DNA of 64,000 nucleotides, from positions 124,625 to 188,624 of the forward strand of contig VZSF01001924.1 of the NCBI GenBank assembly GCA_013398295.1. Direction: 5' to 3'. This document shows positions 14,101-26,081 of the stretch, one piece after another. Made by a program: the position numbers and the translations under genes. The notes beneath the pieces were generated by a model. It was given only the letters and a program-made list of their open reading frames with translations. It was not told where the DNA came from and made no database searches. This DNA comes from Chionis minor (Eukaryota > Chordata > Aves > Charadriiformes > Chionididae). Positions within the stretch are counted from its first letter, which is position 1. Each line of letters starts with the position of its first letter.

Positions 14101-14445
14101 AAAAGAGGATTATAATGAGGACATTGACAATGCTTCCATTCTTATAGAAAACAAAGGGTAATTGACTTAATCTACAGAATGAAGATGGGTTACATATTAG
14201 GATTAACCTTCTAACTGTGAGGGTAGAGAAGACTACTCAGATGATATCCTGGTAAAAATTCTTCATGCTTACTACAGCACATCAGGGTATGTCTGCATGT
14301 ATGTCAGTATCTAAATTGTTCTTAAAAATCCCTCTCTTTGTATAGAGGAAATATAGATAAGGCTGTACTTTAGTGAAAGGAAATGCATAAAATAATTCCA
14401 AAAGTTCTTTTCAGCCATATATTAATATGATTGGATTTTCTGGCT

Positions 14446-14519
14446 GGTTTTTTTTGTTGTTTTGTTTGTTTGTTTTGGTGTGTTTTGTTTTTTTGGTTTG
14501 GTTTTGTGTTTTTTTTTTT
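14446..14519. repeat. low-complexity T/GTTT tract
   Basis: About 74 bp consist almost only of T and G, with GTTT-type units ending in a run of T. Similar tracts recur at 48948-49007 and 54651-54718, and on the other strand at 48488-48550. They probably arose by slippage. No retrotransposon body is recognised next to this one. Confidence 0.85.
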
Positions 14520-16265
14520 CCTAGGATTGTCTTTAGAGAATCTATCCCATTCTAATTTAATTTTGCGATAAAGACATTTTAAAGTAACACTTTACTCTAT
14601 TTGTAAGGTAATAAAAATTTAATTCTTTGGATGGTCAACAAGTGGATTTTTTATGCCCTGTTTAACTCCGTCTTGTTTACTTTTGACCCAATTTAATTAA
14701 CAAGACATTTATTTAAAATCTAGCATATAGACTAAGCTTTCTCTTGCATATTAAAAATAATGTCACCATGCACTGCTGTCAGATTTCTGGTCCAGTGCCA
14801 CACTAGCTGACACAGAATAATTTAGTACGCAGAAGAATCTGAATACGAAACCAAAGGAAGAGCTTGTTTTCTTTAATTATTGAATTGATATAAATTATAA
14901 TTAACATAATGGCTGGAATGTAATTACACTACCATACAATAATTTATTTTGTGTTATGTGCCGTGTCCAATTTGCTTGTGTTAACCCCTAACCTGAACAT
15001 TATGACTCGGCACTATGCATTTGTAATAACAGATGTTAGTTTTATTTTTGTAATTACCTGAATATGAGATTTAGGGTAATTATTTGTGTAACTTTATTAA
15101 TAACATACAATTTCAAAACATTGCTAAAGAAAAAAAATGTATCCATTTACAAACATTTCCTATTCTAAATGTATCTGTTTTCAGATTACTTTAATTAACT
15201 GTAACCTGCTGTTTGAAAAAATAGTGGAAACAAACTGAAATTAGAAGTAAATAGGAACTCCAGCAGAGCTATTTCATGCAAAGAATACTAGAAATACAGA
15301 ACAAATTTCCAAGAGCACTGTTGTGATCAATATAAATAGATTCATGCAGAAGGGAGAAATTAAAGCTGCGGTGACAATACAGAAGTGTGACAAGGAAATA
15401 AATTTCGAGAGCTTGCATGCTTGGGTCAAGCAACCTAACTTACTTAACTAATTCCTTATTAATGTTTTTCCCTCACCAGTCTTATATGTAGTTTTTCCAT
15501 CAAAATCATTTGTTAACATAACAAAAGCTCAGACAGGGTCAAATTCCAAAGGTCCAAAAGTTCAAGCCAGGGAAGAGATCTTTCATTCTGGAGGCAGACA
15601 GTACAGTAGTTGTTGGGTGATTGGTGATTTGTTTACTATATATGCTGACCTAGCATTCTCAGTGGCACGCTTGGAGATTTAGAAAAGGAAATAATTCAGT
15701 AACACAGTACAACAAAGCTGCCACAGGTCATGGCCATTAGTGGCCTATAAGCTTTTTATTTGACAGAACCTCATAGAAGAAAATCTTTTTGCTGATAGTG
15801 GCAAAAAATAACATTTCATCCACCACATTTCTTTAATTTAGAGACCTTGCTTTTCAGAGGGACTGGGCGAATAATTAAGAAAAAAAATATTACTTAGGTA
15901 ATTTTAAAAATATTTGAGGCTTGGCTGGGATCTCATGGTATCATCTAAATATCTGCAGTAATTAAATACTGCTCTCAGAGGATGGTTCATACACTAATTA
16001 GCACATGCATCAACTGAGTAGCACTGGAATGGATTATAGCATCTCCCTCATTTCTTATATACAGAAGAGAAAAAGGCTGTAGGTTGGAGAAGGGATAGAA
16101 AAAACTGTAAGGCTGACTGCTTTCAAAGCATTCCTGAAAGGTTATCAGAGGTTGAAAAAGTTCTGTAAGGAAGTATATTTTGAAAGGTTATTTGCATTTT
16201 AACGGATGCGTGAGAGATCAATTCAAATAACTGTTTTCTCTATACATTCAGGTTTTACAATGAAA
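14520..16265. other. AT-rich noncoding stretch, no gene seen
   Basis: No exon or repeat is recognised. The part at 14640-15130 is dense in TTAATTAA/TAATTA/ATTAAC words and has almost no open frame. Such composition is common in vertebrate conserved noncoding elements, but it is also expected by chance in DNA this rich in A and T. Confidence 0.4.
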
Positions 16266-16327
16266 CACAACTCAAAAGATGTGTGTGTATATATATCACA
16301 ACTCAAAAGATGTGTCTGTATATACAT
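16266..16327 (+). repeat. 31-bp tandem duplication
   Basis: Two adjacent 31-bp copies (16266-16296 and 16297-16327) start with 'cacaactcaaaagatgtgt' and differ at 2 of 31 positions. Each copy ends in a short TA/TG-alternating run, which may have promoted the duplication by slippage. The small minus-strand frame over it is not a gene. Confidence 0.9.
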
Positions 16328-19300
16328 ATGTAGCCGTAGCTGGTTTTTGAAGACTTCAGGAGCTGGACTGATTTGAAACATTTCTTTAACCAAAAAAGTC
16401 CTCACTGGCCAAATGGGAACTCATTTTGTTCTATGGCTTTTTATTCATGGAAACCAATTAAGATAACTTTTTTGTTGTTTTTGTTTGCAACTAAGAAAAT
16501 CTTATAAAAGCAGTTTTCCAAATTTTTAGTGAAAAGTAACCTACTAGCATTTTTCTGAGTTCTGACTAAAGACCACAATGAGCCACAACTCTATTCTCTT
16601 GTCACCTGGCTAAAAAAATAAGCATTTTTCCTCATGTGAGAAAGAGATACCGAGAACAGAACCTCATAGGAAAAAGTCCAATTTTATCATCTTTATGTAA
16701 ACCATCTGCAGGAGTTTTGGAATCCTAAGGTCCACTTAAGCAGATGAGAGTTAGTCATGTGTTAGCATCTGGTTTAACATTGCCTATGTGAGGAAAGCAC
16801 TTCCTCATCAGCCATAACTCTCCTTAAATATAAAAATACTTAAAAATTTATAAATATTTATATATTAAATTTTGGATTTGGTTTTTTTGTAAAGTAATTT
16901 TAAGGATACAGGTCAAAGTTATGGTCCAGGCAGAATTTTGAACACAGAATTTCTTGGTTTACAAACCTAGCCTTACGTCTCTGGGCTACACATTAACTCT
17001 TACCATGACTTAATGAGTCATTGCATGAAGTTGATAGTTTAGTCAAACTAGATTAAGCCTTTACTATATTCGATGTTTTGTCTCATAGGAAAATTTCAGT
17101 GCTTTATAACTCACAGTAGATGATTGTAAGTTGAGTGACATATATGCTTGTGTGACACTCAAATTGCCTGAAAAGATGAGCTATTGATAGATAGCTATTA
17201 AAAGTCACTGTAAACAGCTTAGATTGTCAAACTAGGGAACTGTTTATTGAAAAGAGTAGAGCAAAAATTCCCTAATGATTGTACTACATCAAGAAAAATG
17301 ATTTGGAAGCAGTATAAGACTGCAGCAATGCTTTCCATCTTGGGATTTCATTTCAAGGCTCATATTTTTCAGCACATTGTCACAACCTCTTAACCTGTGG
17401 AATCAAAAGCTTGTAGAGAATCTACCTGTCATATTGGCAGAAGAATGCTTGGAAATGCAAATTAAATGTGCTATTAAAACTGAAGAGCTATAAAATAAGA
17501 GGAAATAAGTAAAATGTTCTGTAAACTTCATGATTGTTAAACCAGTCTATGAGTTTTTAAAATGAATCATGCTTTTTTGAATGCCTGTGGCTGCTAATAT
17601 ACAGAATTGTGTTTCAGTCCACACTCTCATATTCCAAGTTTGTCAGTGAAACCAAAATATAACCTGTGTTTCTGACAAAAGTCTTCCCATTACCCATTAC
17701 TTATTTTCTCAATTTGATTTCAAATAAGTGGATCTTCAATTTAGCCAGAATTTTAGATTTGTCCATGACACTGTGCTGTGTGTCGATTTGCTTCCTCTTC
17801 TTTCATCCTTAGTCAAGCCTGAATTTGGATAAATGCGCAAGCAGAAAAATAGTGCTGAAGGAATAACAGTAAGTGTACTAACTTGACCACTCAATACTTT
17901 GGAAATTCAGAAATATTTTGCTTCTGCATTTCTAATTTCTCTCTTTCTTGTCTATAATGCAGTCTTTAATTATGTGATTGTACTGCGGGTTTTTTTTCCC
18001 ATTAATATGTACTCCATTCATCACACCAGACCAACCTCCTCAGACTGAGGCTTTATAGTGAAGGAAGCTACTGAAATTTAGAAACATGAAGTGAATGTAC
18101 CATAGAAGCTCAGAGAAGAAAGAAAAAAGAAAAAGATGCAATGTTTTTAATGAAGTCTGCGATTCTAAAAGCATAAAATTAAAAGCATTGTAGAAATAAT
18201 GAGCAGAGTTGTGAAGTAGAACTTCACAAAAAAAACTATAATGATATTTAAAAGTTATTTTAAAATTGGGAAAAATTAACCACAGCCAGAACTAGAGTTT
18301 CCAAATTTTAAAAAGAACATTTCTTTGCAGATAGTAGGAGATTCAAGCCACTTTTTAAATCCCTCACTGTTTGAATCATATGATAAGAGGGTCTTCTGAC
18401 AGGTAATCCCACTGGCAAGTTTCCTTCAGAAAATACATCTCAAAACTTAATTAAACAGGAATGTGATACCAGACGTAAAAACTAGGGTCAAAACCATTTG
18501 GAGGAAGATCCTGGTCTCTGAGCTTCTGCTTATATTGTTTATATGAAGTAGAACAAAGTTTACAGAAGGGTTTTCAAGTGCCTTTCACACCACTTGTTCT
18601 TAAACAATCCATGGTCTTCTAAGGATTTTGTAAATTTGTTTTTAGTTTTGACAAATTACCCATATTACAAAAAACCACATATTTGTCCCAGTTTGTGGGT
18701 GACTTGCTTCCAGGATAACAGGACCCTCTTCCACACCCATTCATGTCTTTTCAAGTTTGTAGCTGCAAATTGTCTGCAACTCCCAACTTGCTCTGAAGTG
18801 TAAGAAGTGTAAGCATTTCAAAGCATGGGTATGTTTTTTTGTAAGGGAGCGTATGCATTTCTTCATATTCTGTATCAGCCTGCCTATGATTGATATAAGT
18901 AAATATTGGCCCGAGACAGTAAAAAAGAACTTTGACTTCCATGTTTCATATTAATCACCAAGTGTGCTTTGAGCCAGAAAAAACATCAAACAGGTGGCAG
19001 AAAAGGGCGCATCTAAATGTGTGTACAGATCACAAGGGATGTGGTACATTTTCCATCTAATCTATTTAGTTTTGCATATATCCCCCAATGCCAGGCTATC
19101 TAAGCACAGCATGATCCATAGGTTTGCACATTGCTCAAGATGTATGATCAGATCTCATAAAACAGCAAATGCTATCAATAAAACATGAAGCAAAGTTAAT
19201 TACAGGCTTCCATTCAGTGTCACCCTGCCGCTCATGGCCCATCGTAATGAATCATTCCTAACATGTAGGAGAGATTGACAGAGATTTTATAAACTTTCCA

Positions 19301-20736
19301 TTCTCCAAGTTTTCCCTGTGTAATAAGTGCCTGCTGTACACTAGGAAAGTGATTAAGTATCAATTTCATGTAGAATAAGGAATAAATGTTTAAAAGACTA
19401 ATGAGACACTATTTTTACTGCTTAGAGTACTGTGACTAACCAATGAGTCAGATGAATGCCTCTGTCATTTTAATTAGTTATCGGATGAGCCTCTTTTTTT
19501 CCCTCAAGCTCTAATATTTTTTAAGTAACTTTAAACTTTTCAGGAATGCACCTTTTGAGTGATGAGACCAACAATTTCCTTTTCAAAGGTCCTGCTGGAA
19601 TAAACATGTACTACATGTTTTTCTGAACTTGTGGGTGTCTGAAAGTAAAGTCATTTTACCTTGCCAATTCCTATTAGATCTGTGTTTTTATGTCACTGTC
19701 ACATCTAGGATACACGTTTACAAGCCTAAGTTACCTGTTTCTGCTATTTATTGTCTTACAGACCTAAATATCTGAAAATCTTTTCTCCTACTGCAGTCTT
19801 TCTTTGATCAAGTGCAGTGGAAAGTTCTAGTTATCTTTCTTTCCATTTCCATAACCCATTGATTCAATTAGAATGTTAACTCATTTTTTAGCATGCATTC
19901 TTGCAAATTGTCTTAAATTGGCATGGTAAATCTATGAATGTTAGTGCATCTTCTGATGGGTTAGATAACCTCACTTAATGAGTTTTCTAATGATTCAGTA
20001 CTATATTGAGACCAGGATGGTGAATGTATGTTCAAATTTGCACAAAGTTCTATAGATAGGTCAGCATCTTGGGAAAATTATTGCTTGTTTCTTTGCTTTG
20101 GTTTCACTTCACCAGAATGATTTAGCCCTTTATGAAACTAATGAAAAGTGTGTTGTTTTGCCTGTGTTAAACAGTGGCAGTGAAATCAATTGTTATAATT
20201 TCAAGTACTCGAACAGTTGTGTCAAGTGGTATTGGCTTATTGTCCATAATACCAGTTCTCATACATATTTTATTTAATATGCCTCTGAATTTCACATCTT
20301 CTTGCATCTTTACCATTAATATTTCTTAAATATGCCTATTTTTAAAATAAAAAGGATGAATTTCAGAAAGGTAGTTGATACAGTAAGGATAACTGTCAGA
20401 CAAATTTACTGTGAGCCCAGTCAGTGCTGCAGCTTTCACTTTTTCTGAAGTTGTGAGTCTAGACTTAGAAGTGTAATTCAGCCTCCTCCTGATGTAGTTA
20501 TACACAGAGAGAAATGAGGGGTCTTCTCCCCATTGTCAGTCCTCCACTGGCTACCTAATCAGTGTTGCTAAATGTAGGCCACTGCCTGTAAAATCAAATA
20601 ACTCGGTAATCAGTAGGGTATTTATGTTCCTTTTTGTGTTTTATTGACATAGATGGGGGTCTGTTACAGCTGCTAGCTCAAATCCTGTTATTCTAGCTAA
20701 AACCCTGTCTTTGGTTTTGGTATTTCTGAGTATTTA
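16328..20736. other. AT-rich noncoding stretch, no gene seen
   Basis: No repeat, exon or RNA gene is recognised. The segment 19195-19510 stands out a little: it has CpGs in 'ctgccgctcatggcccatcg' and in 'gttatcggatgag', plus 'gttaattacagg' and 'ttaattagtta' words. It is a weak candidate for a conserved element. Confidence 0.4.
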
Positions 20737-20795
20737 CTTCATTATAAAGCCTTCATTATAAAATGCCTTCATTATATAGCCTTCATTATAAAAGG
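20737..20795 (+). repeat. short tandem repeat, four copies of a 14-16 bp unit
   Basis: Units begin at 20737, 20751, 20767 and 20781. Each starts with 'cttcattata' and ends with a variable 4-6 bp joint (aagc, aaatgc, tagc, aaggc). It is a small, slightly diverged minisatellite with no visible coding or regulatory role. Confidence 0.9.
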
Positions 20796-22109
20796 CTATC
20801 AGTCATCATAATGACAGGTAAGTTCCCTCTATGATGCTCATGGAGATTTCATCTCTCCATATGCCTTTGCATTGTCCATTCCTTTGAGCTATATCTTAGT
20901 GGCTTAAGTTCTTTCCTCTTTAAGTTAAAAGTAGAAGCGAAGATTTGGCAATAACATAATGACACAACTGAGATTTCTCTCAGAAGTGCTTCTACCCCAG
21001 TAACTGACATAAAGCAATATAGACTTACAGCATAATTTAGAGAAATACATCTAATCAAATGGCCATCTTCAACTTCTGATGTGACATTAACACAATTTGG
21101 TATCACTAAAGAGAAAATAGAGTCATATTCTCTTCTGGTATAAGTCCATATGTATGTGTTTGTATCCACATGGATTTCAGGCCACCATATCTCAGACCCA
21201 ATATATAAAATAGCTATCTTGAAGAAGCCCAGCCTCTATATAACAATTTGTCTAAATAAATGCTTGCATTAACTTTAACATCACATTTCTTAAGAGATCA
21301 CAAGAGAAAATTTGACATTTATTGTTTGTAAGTAGAAAGAGAATTGATATGTGTGGTGTTTGACAAACTTAAGATTTATAGAAATGCCTATTTCATAGCC
21401 CTGTTAGAAAAAAGTAATTCTGTGTTTTTCACTGCTGCATTGCATTTCAGAAGCCAGTTTGATTTAGAAGGTTAGTTTTCTGCTGCATTTAGAAATAGCT
21501 GTTAGGTAGCAAAATAAGGTACATTAGGCAGTATAAATTAGATTTGTTTTAGAAGACTTGAAACTAGTTAGACCTCAAATAGTGTTGCTTGTCACAAATT
21601 CTAGGAGGTTATATGCGAGACAATGTGTTATGTTTAAAGAAGTTAATACTTACTGGCCTGGAGGCCTTTATTTTTTATTACCAAGGAGTGCAAATAAACC
21701 TGCTTGTTAGGGCAGAAATTTAAAGGTCAGTCCTCAGATGTCATAAATCATAGATCTAGGAAGAAATAGATTAAGGAAGCCCAAAATACTGGGTCAGCAT
21801 CAGCAGCGCAGCAGTGTTGCTTTAATTCTGTAACAAAGAACTGATTCCAGTTATTATTCTGTTCCTTGGGGAGTAATTTAATTCTACTTCAATTCTTAAG
21901 AAAAACATGATATAATTCTAGAATTTTATTCCGTTTTGTTTCTTACTCTTATGGATCCATATTAATTTTAGTCCGTCCTCTGGTTAAACAGTGTGTTTCA
22001 TTTCATTTTTGTCAAGAGATAAGTTGTTGTTTCTTAATTTATTTTTAAATCAGTACAGATTAACTTTATTTAAATGCATGTATAATTAATAAGTGCCTGT
22101 TCATGCAAT
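20796..22109. other. noncoding stretch, no gene seen
   Basis: No family is recognised. A 106-codon minus frame at 20849-21169 has no domain signature and is best read as chance. Confidence 0.4.
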
Positions 22110-22625
22110 TTCAATATATGGGCTCATAGGACTGCATGAATTTTGAGAGGTCATTTAGCCTGTGATCAACAGGGATCCATATTTATGTCACTCCTAATAT
22201 ATATTTCCATATGTTTCCAGTTTTGGAGACTGATGCTTTCCAGAGCAATCTAATTCAGTACTCCGTTACCTTTGGAAAAGATACATTTTTTCTAATATGT
22301 AATCTGAATCTTCCTTGCTGTAATGCAAAAGTGTTATCCCTAATTCTGTCTGCTATAGGCACAAAGAACTTTCTTTATGAAAAAAGTATGTATTTATGCA
22401 TTGCGTGTATCATGAATATCATCTTTCCGTTGTCTCTTTTGCCTGTAGTCTTCTTTACTTCAGGCTAAGTAACCTATGTCATTCAGTTATTCCTGAGAGG
22501 GCTTGCTGCTAGACCTCTCATCATTCTTTTTTTCCTCTTGCTTTGTTTTAACTAATAGGGACTTTCTTGAAGTATGATGCCTAGAATTAGAGATAAGGCT
22601 GCGACTGTGGCCTTACAAGGACTAG
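22110..22625 (-). mobile_element. ancient CR1 LINE, 3' untranslated and C-terminal region
   Basis: Reading left to right on the plus strand, this follows the antisense of an old amniote CR1 3' end in collinear order. A 'tgaattttgagaggtcattt' block is the end signature. 'ccttgctgtaatgcaaaagt' matches the (antisense) 'naturally ordered' middle of the 3' region. 'ctagacctctcatcattctt' and then 'gaagtatgatgcctagaatt' match the QRRA/LE-helix coding end and the 'VLGIIL' zone. Divergence is heavy and no frame is left. It lies only about 200 bp upstream of a younger CR1 in the opposite orientation. Assignment rests on remembered consensus order, not a search. Confidence 0.7.
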
Positions 22626-22819
22626 ACAAACCAGAATCTTTTTGCACACTGTGAAGCAGACTAGTTAAGCACAGCTCTGTTCTTGGTCTGATTCCTATTA
22701 TCAGTGTTGTTTTATCCTCATTCTCTACAGAGGTTACCTTTTTCATTCCAATTCTGTTGAAGAAATGTACTTTGTATCTCCTTGTTCCCACTGAGAAATT
22801 CTTACTTGTTATTCTCATT

Positions 22820-23106
22820 AATAGACTCTTCCCAGTGGTGGCTAGTCACAGAATAGCAACATGTAAAGGGCTCAAATTGCAACACAGGAAGTTCTGTCTG
22901 AATATGAACACTCCCTTTTTTTTCCCTATGAGGGTGATTCACGCTGGAACAGGTTTGACATAGAGGCTGTGAGTATCCATCCTTGGAGTTACCTCAACTG
23001 GACACGGCCTCAAGCAAACTGCTCTAGCTGACCCTACTTTGAGTAGGACAGTTGGACTACACAATCTCCAGAGGTCCCTTACAACTGTTCTGTGATTCTG
23101 TGAAAA
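22820..23106 (+). mobile_element. CR1 LINE, 3' untranslated end
   Basis: This is sense orientation. A 'caaattgcaacacaggaagt' word is followed by a T-rich joint, 'acgctggaacaggtttgaca', 'tatccatccttggagttacc', 'caactggacacggcc' and 'gactacacaatctccagagg'. The end is 'tgttctgtgattctgtg', the typical CR1 octamer tail. Only the terminal few hundred bases are present, so it is a normal 5'-truncated insertion. Drift is moderate. Frames here, including one at 22939-23181 on the other strand, are by-products of the repeat. Confidence 0.85.
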
Positions 23107-24020
23107 TAGTACCCAGCTACAGGTTATACTTACAGGACTGTCCTCCTTGGCAGAATTAGAAGAAACAAAATCCTCTGTCACTAAAGTCTCTGAGACTTTT
23201 CAGTCATGGCAAGAGTGTAAAGTATGTTGTGTTCCTTACTTTTCTAAATCTAAGATTTACACAAATCTAAGTATAAAGGTTGAAGTAAATCCCTATGAAA
23301 CATTTATTGTGTTAACTGGTGTACAAAAATGATAAGCAAGCTCAAATATGTTTAATTAACTTTTTATGGAAAGAAAGAAAATTAAATTTGAATTCAGAAA
23401 CATGCAGCTTTTTATCAGATACACTGTTGAATGAGGAAAAAAAGAATGCTGATTCTCAGTGCTTTAGCAACAAGTAGACAGCTGTTCATCTTGCCGAGCA
23501 CAAACGTTTTACTCACTTTTAAATAGCCACTTGAACATATTTTTGTCTTTTAGTGTATGACCCATATCTATCATCCATCACATAAAATGATATAAAACAC
23601 TCATTTCTAAAGAAAAAGTAATCACTGACACACTAACTACTCCCTTGAATGCGGTTCTTCACATGAAACTATGCTTACTCCCTTTTAATGACAGATCATT
23701 ATACACTTATTACAATACCCTGATAATGTGCTCTGTTCAGAACAAGGCCATAATTATAGTTGTATGTGTGGTCATGTGTGACTGTGAATTGTTAGAGAGA
23801 AGCTTAGAGAAAGACAAGCAAGAAATTTTTTCCTAATATTGACCATTAAGATTTCCGATTCTCCAAACCGGGAACTAATTACTGCCCTTCCATCACTACT
23901 TTGATAATTTTGGATTTGCTATGTTTTAATTTCAAAAGTATTTATCTTATTTGGGTTGAAAACCAAATAAACCAGAATGAGATTTTCTGCTGACCTTGAA
24001 AGATGTAGTTGGACTGATTT
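23107..24020. other. noncoding spacer between CR1 copies
   Basis: AT-rich sequence with no recognised repeat or exon. Two frames of about 60 codons (23147-23332 and 23645-23836) show no family features. Confidence 0.4.
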
Positions 24021-24847
24021 AGAATCACAGAGTTGTAGAATAGTTTGGATTGGAAGGGACATTTCAAGGTCATTTAGTCCAACTCCCCTGCAATGAGCAG
24101 GGACATCTTCAACTAGATCAGGTTGCTCAGAGCCCTGTGACAGCTGACCTTGAGTGTTTCCAGTGATGGTGTATCTACCACCTCTCCGGGCAACCTTTCC
24201 CAATGTTTCACCAGCCTTGTAGTAAAAAATTTCTTAAATCTATGATTCCAAGAATTTTTTTTTCTTCCTTCTATCTAGTGTAAATCTTCCCTCTTTTAGT
24301 TTAAAAAAGTTATCCGTAGCCCTATCACGTCAGGCCCTGCTAAAAAGTCTGTCCCCATCTTTCTTGTAAGTCCCCCTTAAGTACTGAAAGACCACAATAA
24401 GGTGTCCCCGGAGCCTTCTCTTCCCCAGACTGAACAACAACTCTCTCAGCGTGTCTTCATAGCAGATGAAGATAAGCCCTCTGCTCATTTTTTTGGCCGT
24501 CCTCTGGACCCGCTCCAAGACGTCCATGTCTTTTCTGTGCTGAGGGCTCCAGAGCTGGACGCAGAGCTCCAGGTGGGGTCCCACGAGAGCAGAGCAGAGG
24601 GGCAGAATCACCTCCCTTGACCTGCTGACCATGCTTCTTTTGGTGCAGCCCAGGATACAGTTTGCTCTCTGGGCTGCGAGGGCACGTTGTCATCTCATGT
24701 TCAGCTTCTCATCCACCAGTACTGCCAAGTCCTCCTCGACAGGGTTGCACTCAATCCCTTCATCCCACAGCCCTCTCGTGACTACTAGGGGTCGCCCTGA
24801 CCCAGATGCAGGACCCTACAGAACCTTGGCCTTGTTGAACCTCATGA
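24021..24847 (-). mobile_element. older CR1 LINE, 3' half of a split copy
   Basis: The left edge is the element's 3' end: reversed octamer tail 'agaatcacagagttgtagaa' at 24021, then the antisense of the 3' untranslated signature. Minus-strand frame 24632-24330 gives the C-terminal part of the RT protein, including 'SREVILPLCSALVGPHLE' and 'KRRLRGHLIVVFQYLRG'. The coding sequence runs right to 'MRFNKAK' at about 24846 and stops where a second CR1 begins. The missing upstream coding part is at 26077-27090, so this is the 3' piece of one element interrupted by a later insertion. Frames are broken in several places. Confidence 0.85.
24843..24847 (+). repeat. target-site duplication, left copy (CATGA)
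   Basis: CATGA here and again at 26077-26081 flanks the younger CR1 exactly. Removing the younger element and one CATGA restores continuous reading of the older RT frame across the joint (..WAHVEVM then RFNKAK..). Five bases alone would be weak evidence. The in-frame rejoining is what supports it. Confidence 0.6.
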
Positions 24848-26076
24848 AGTCATAGAATCATAGAATGTTAGGGATTGGAAGGGACCTCTGAAGATCATCT
24901 AGTCCAACCCCCCTGCCAGAGCAGGTTCACCTACAGCAGGTTGCACAGGATGGTGTCCAGGCGGGTTTGGAATGTCTCCAGAGTTGGAGACTCCACTACC
25001 TCTCTGGGAAACCTTTTCCAGCTCTCTGCCACCCTCAAAGTAAAGAAGTTCCTCTCTATGTTCAGATGGAACTTCCTATACCCAAGTTTGTATCCATTAC
25101 CTCTTCTCCTATTGCTGGGCAAAACTGAAAAAAGACTGGCCCCCTCCTCCTGGCACCCTCCCTTTAAGTATTTGTAAACATTTATGAGATCCCCCCTCAG
25201 CCTTCTCTTCTCTAGACTAAAAAGACCCAAGTCCCTCAGCCTTTCCTCATAAGAAAGATGCTCCAGCCCCCCTAATCATCTTTGTGGCCCTTCGCTGCAC
25301 CCTCTCCAGCAGTTCTCTGTCCTTCTTAAACTGGGGATCCCAGAACTGGACACAGTACTCCAGATGTGGCCTCACCAGGGCAGTGTAGAGGAGGACGATG
25401 ACCTCCCTCGACCTGCTTGCTACACTCCTCTTGATGCACCCCAGGATGCCACTGGCCTTCTTGGCCACAAGGGCACATTGCTGCCTTATGGTCATCCTGC
25501 TGTCCACCAGGACTCCCTGGCCCCTCTCCGCAGAGCTGCTTTGCAGCAGGTCAGCCCCCAACCTGTACTGGTGCATGGGGTTATTCCTCCCCAGGTGCAA
25601 GACCCTACACTTGCTTTGTTGAATTTCATATGGTTTCTCTCTGCCCAACTCTCCAGCCTATCTAGGTCGTGCTGAATGGCAGCTCGGCCTTTCACCGCTT
25701 CCGGGGTGTCAGCCACCCCTCCCAGTTTTGTGTCATCAGCAAACTTGCTGATGGTGCACTCTACACCTTCATCCAGGTCATTGATGAAGACTTTGAACAG
25801 AACTGGACCCAGTACCAGCCCCTGAGGAACGCCACTTGGCACAGGCCTCTAACTAGACTCTGTCACACTGATCACAACCCTCCGAGATCTACCTGCCAGC
25901 CAGTTTTCAATCCACCCCACTGTCCCTTCATCTAACCCACATTTCCTAAGCTTGCCTACGAGAATGCTATGACACTGTCAAAAGCCTTGCTAAAGTCGAG
26001 GTAGACAACATCCACTGCTCTCCCCTCATCTATCCATCCAATCATGCCATTGTAGAAGATTATCAGATTAGTCAGA
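24848..26076 (-). mobile_element. younger CR1 LINE inserted into an older CR1
   Basis: This antisense, 5'-truncated copy of about 1.2 kb starts at its 3' tail ('agtcatagaatcatagaatg') and ends in the middle of the RT domain, near the motif 'GRAVDVVYLDFSKAFDS' at 25973-26023. The minus-strand frame 25842-25492 has '[14 protein letters not shown]' and an intact 'FADDTKLGG' (catalytic FADD at 25732-25743). Frames 25648-25247 and 25230-24931 carry the rest of the C-terminus ('[20 protein letters not shown]', '[19 protein letters not shown]'). Frameshifts between these frames show that it is dead. It keeps both catalytic motifs and so looks less decayed than its host copy. Confidence 0.9.
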
Positions 26077-26081
26077 CATGA
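26077..26081 (+). repeat. target-site duplication, right copy (CATGA)
   Basis: Matches CATGA at 24843-24847 on the other side of the younger CR1. CR1 insertions often have very short or no target duplications, so 5 bp is plausible. Confidence 0.6.
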
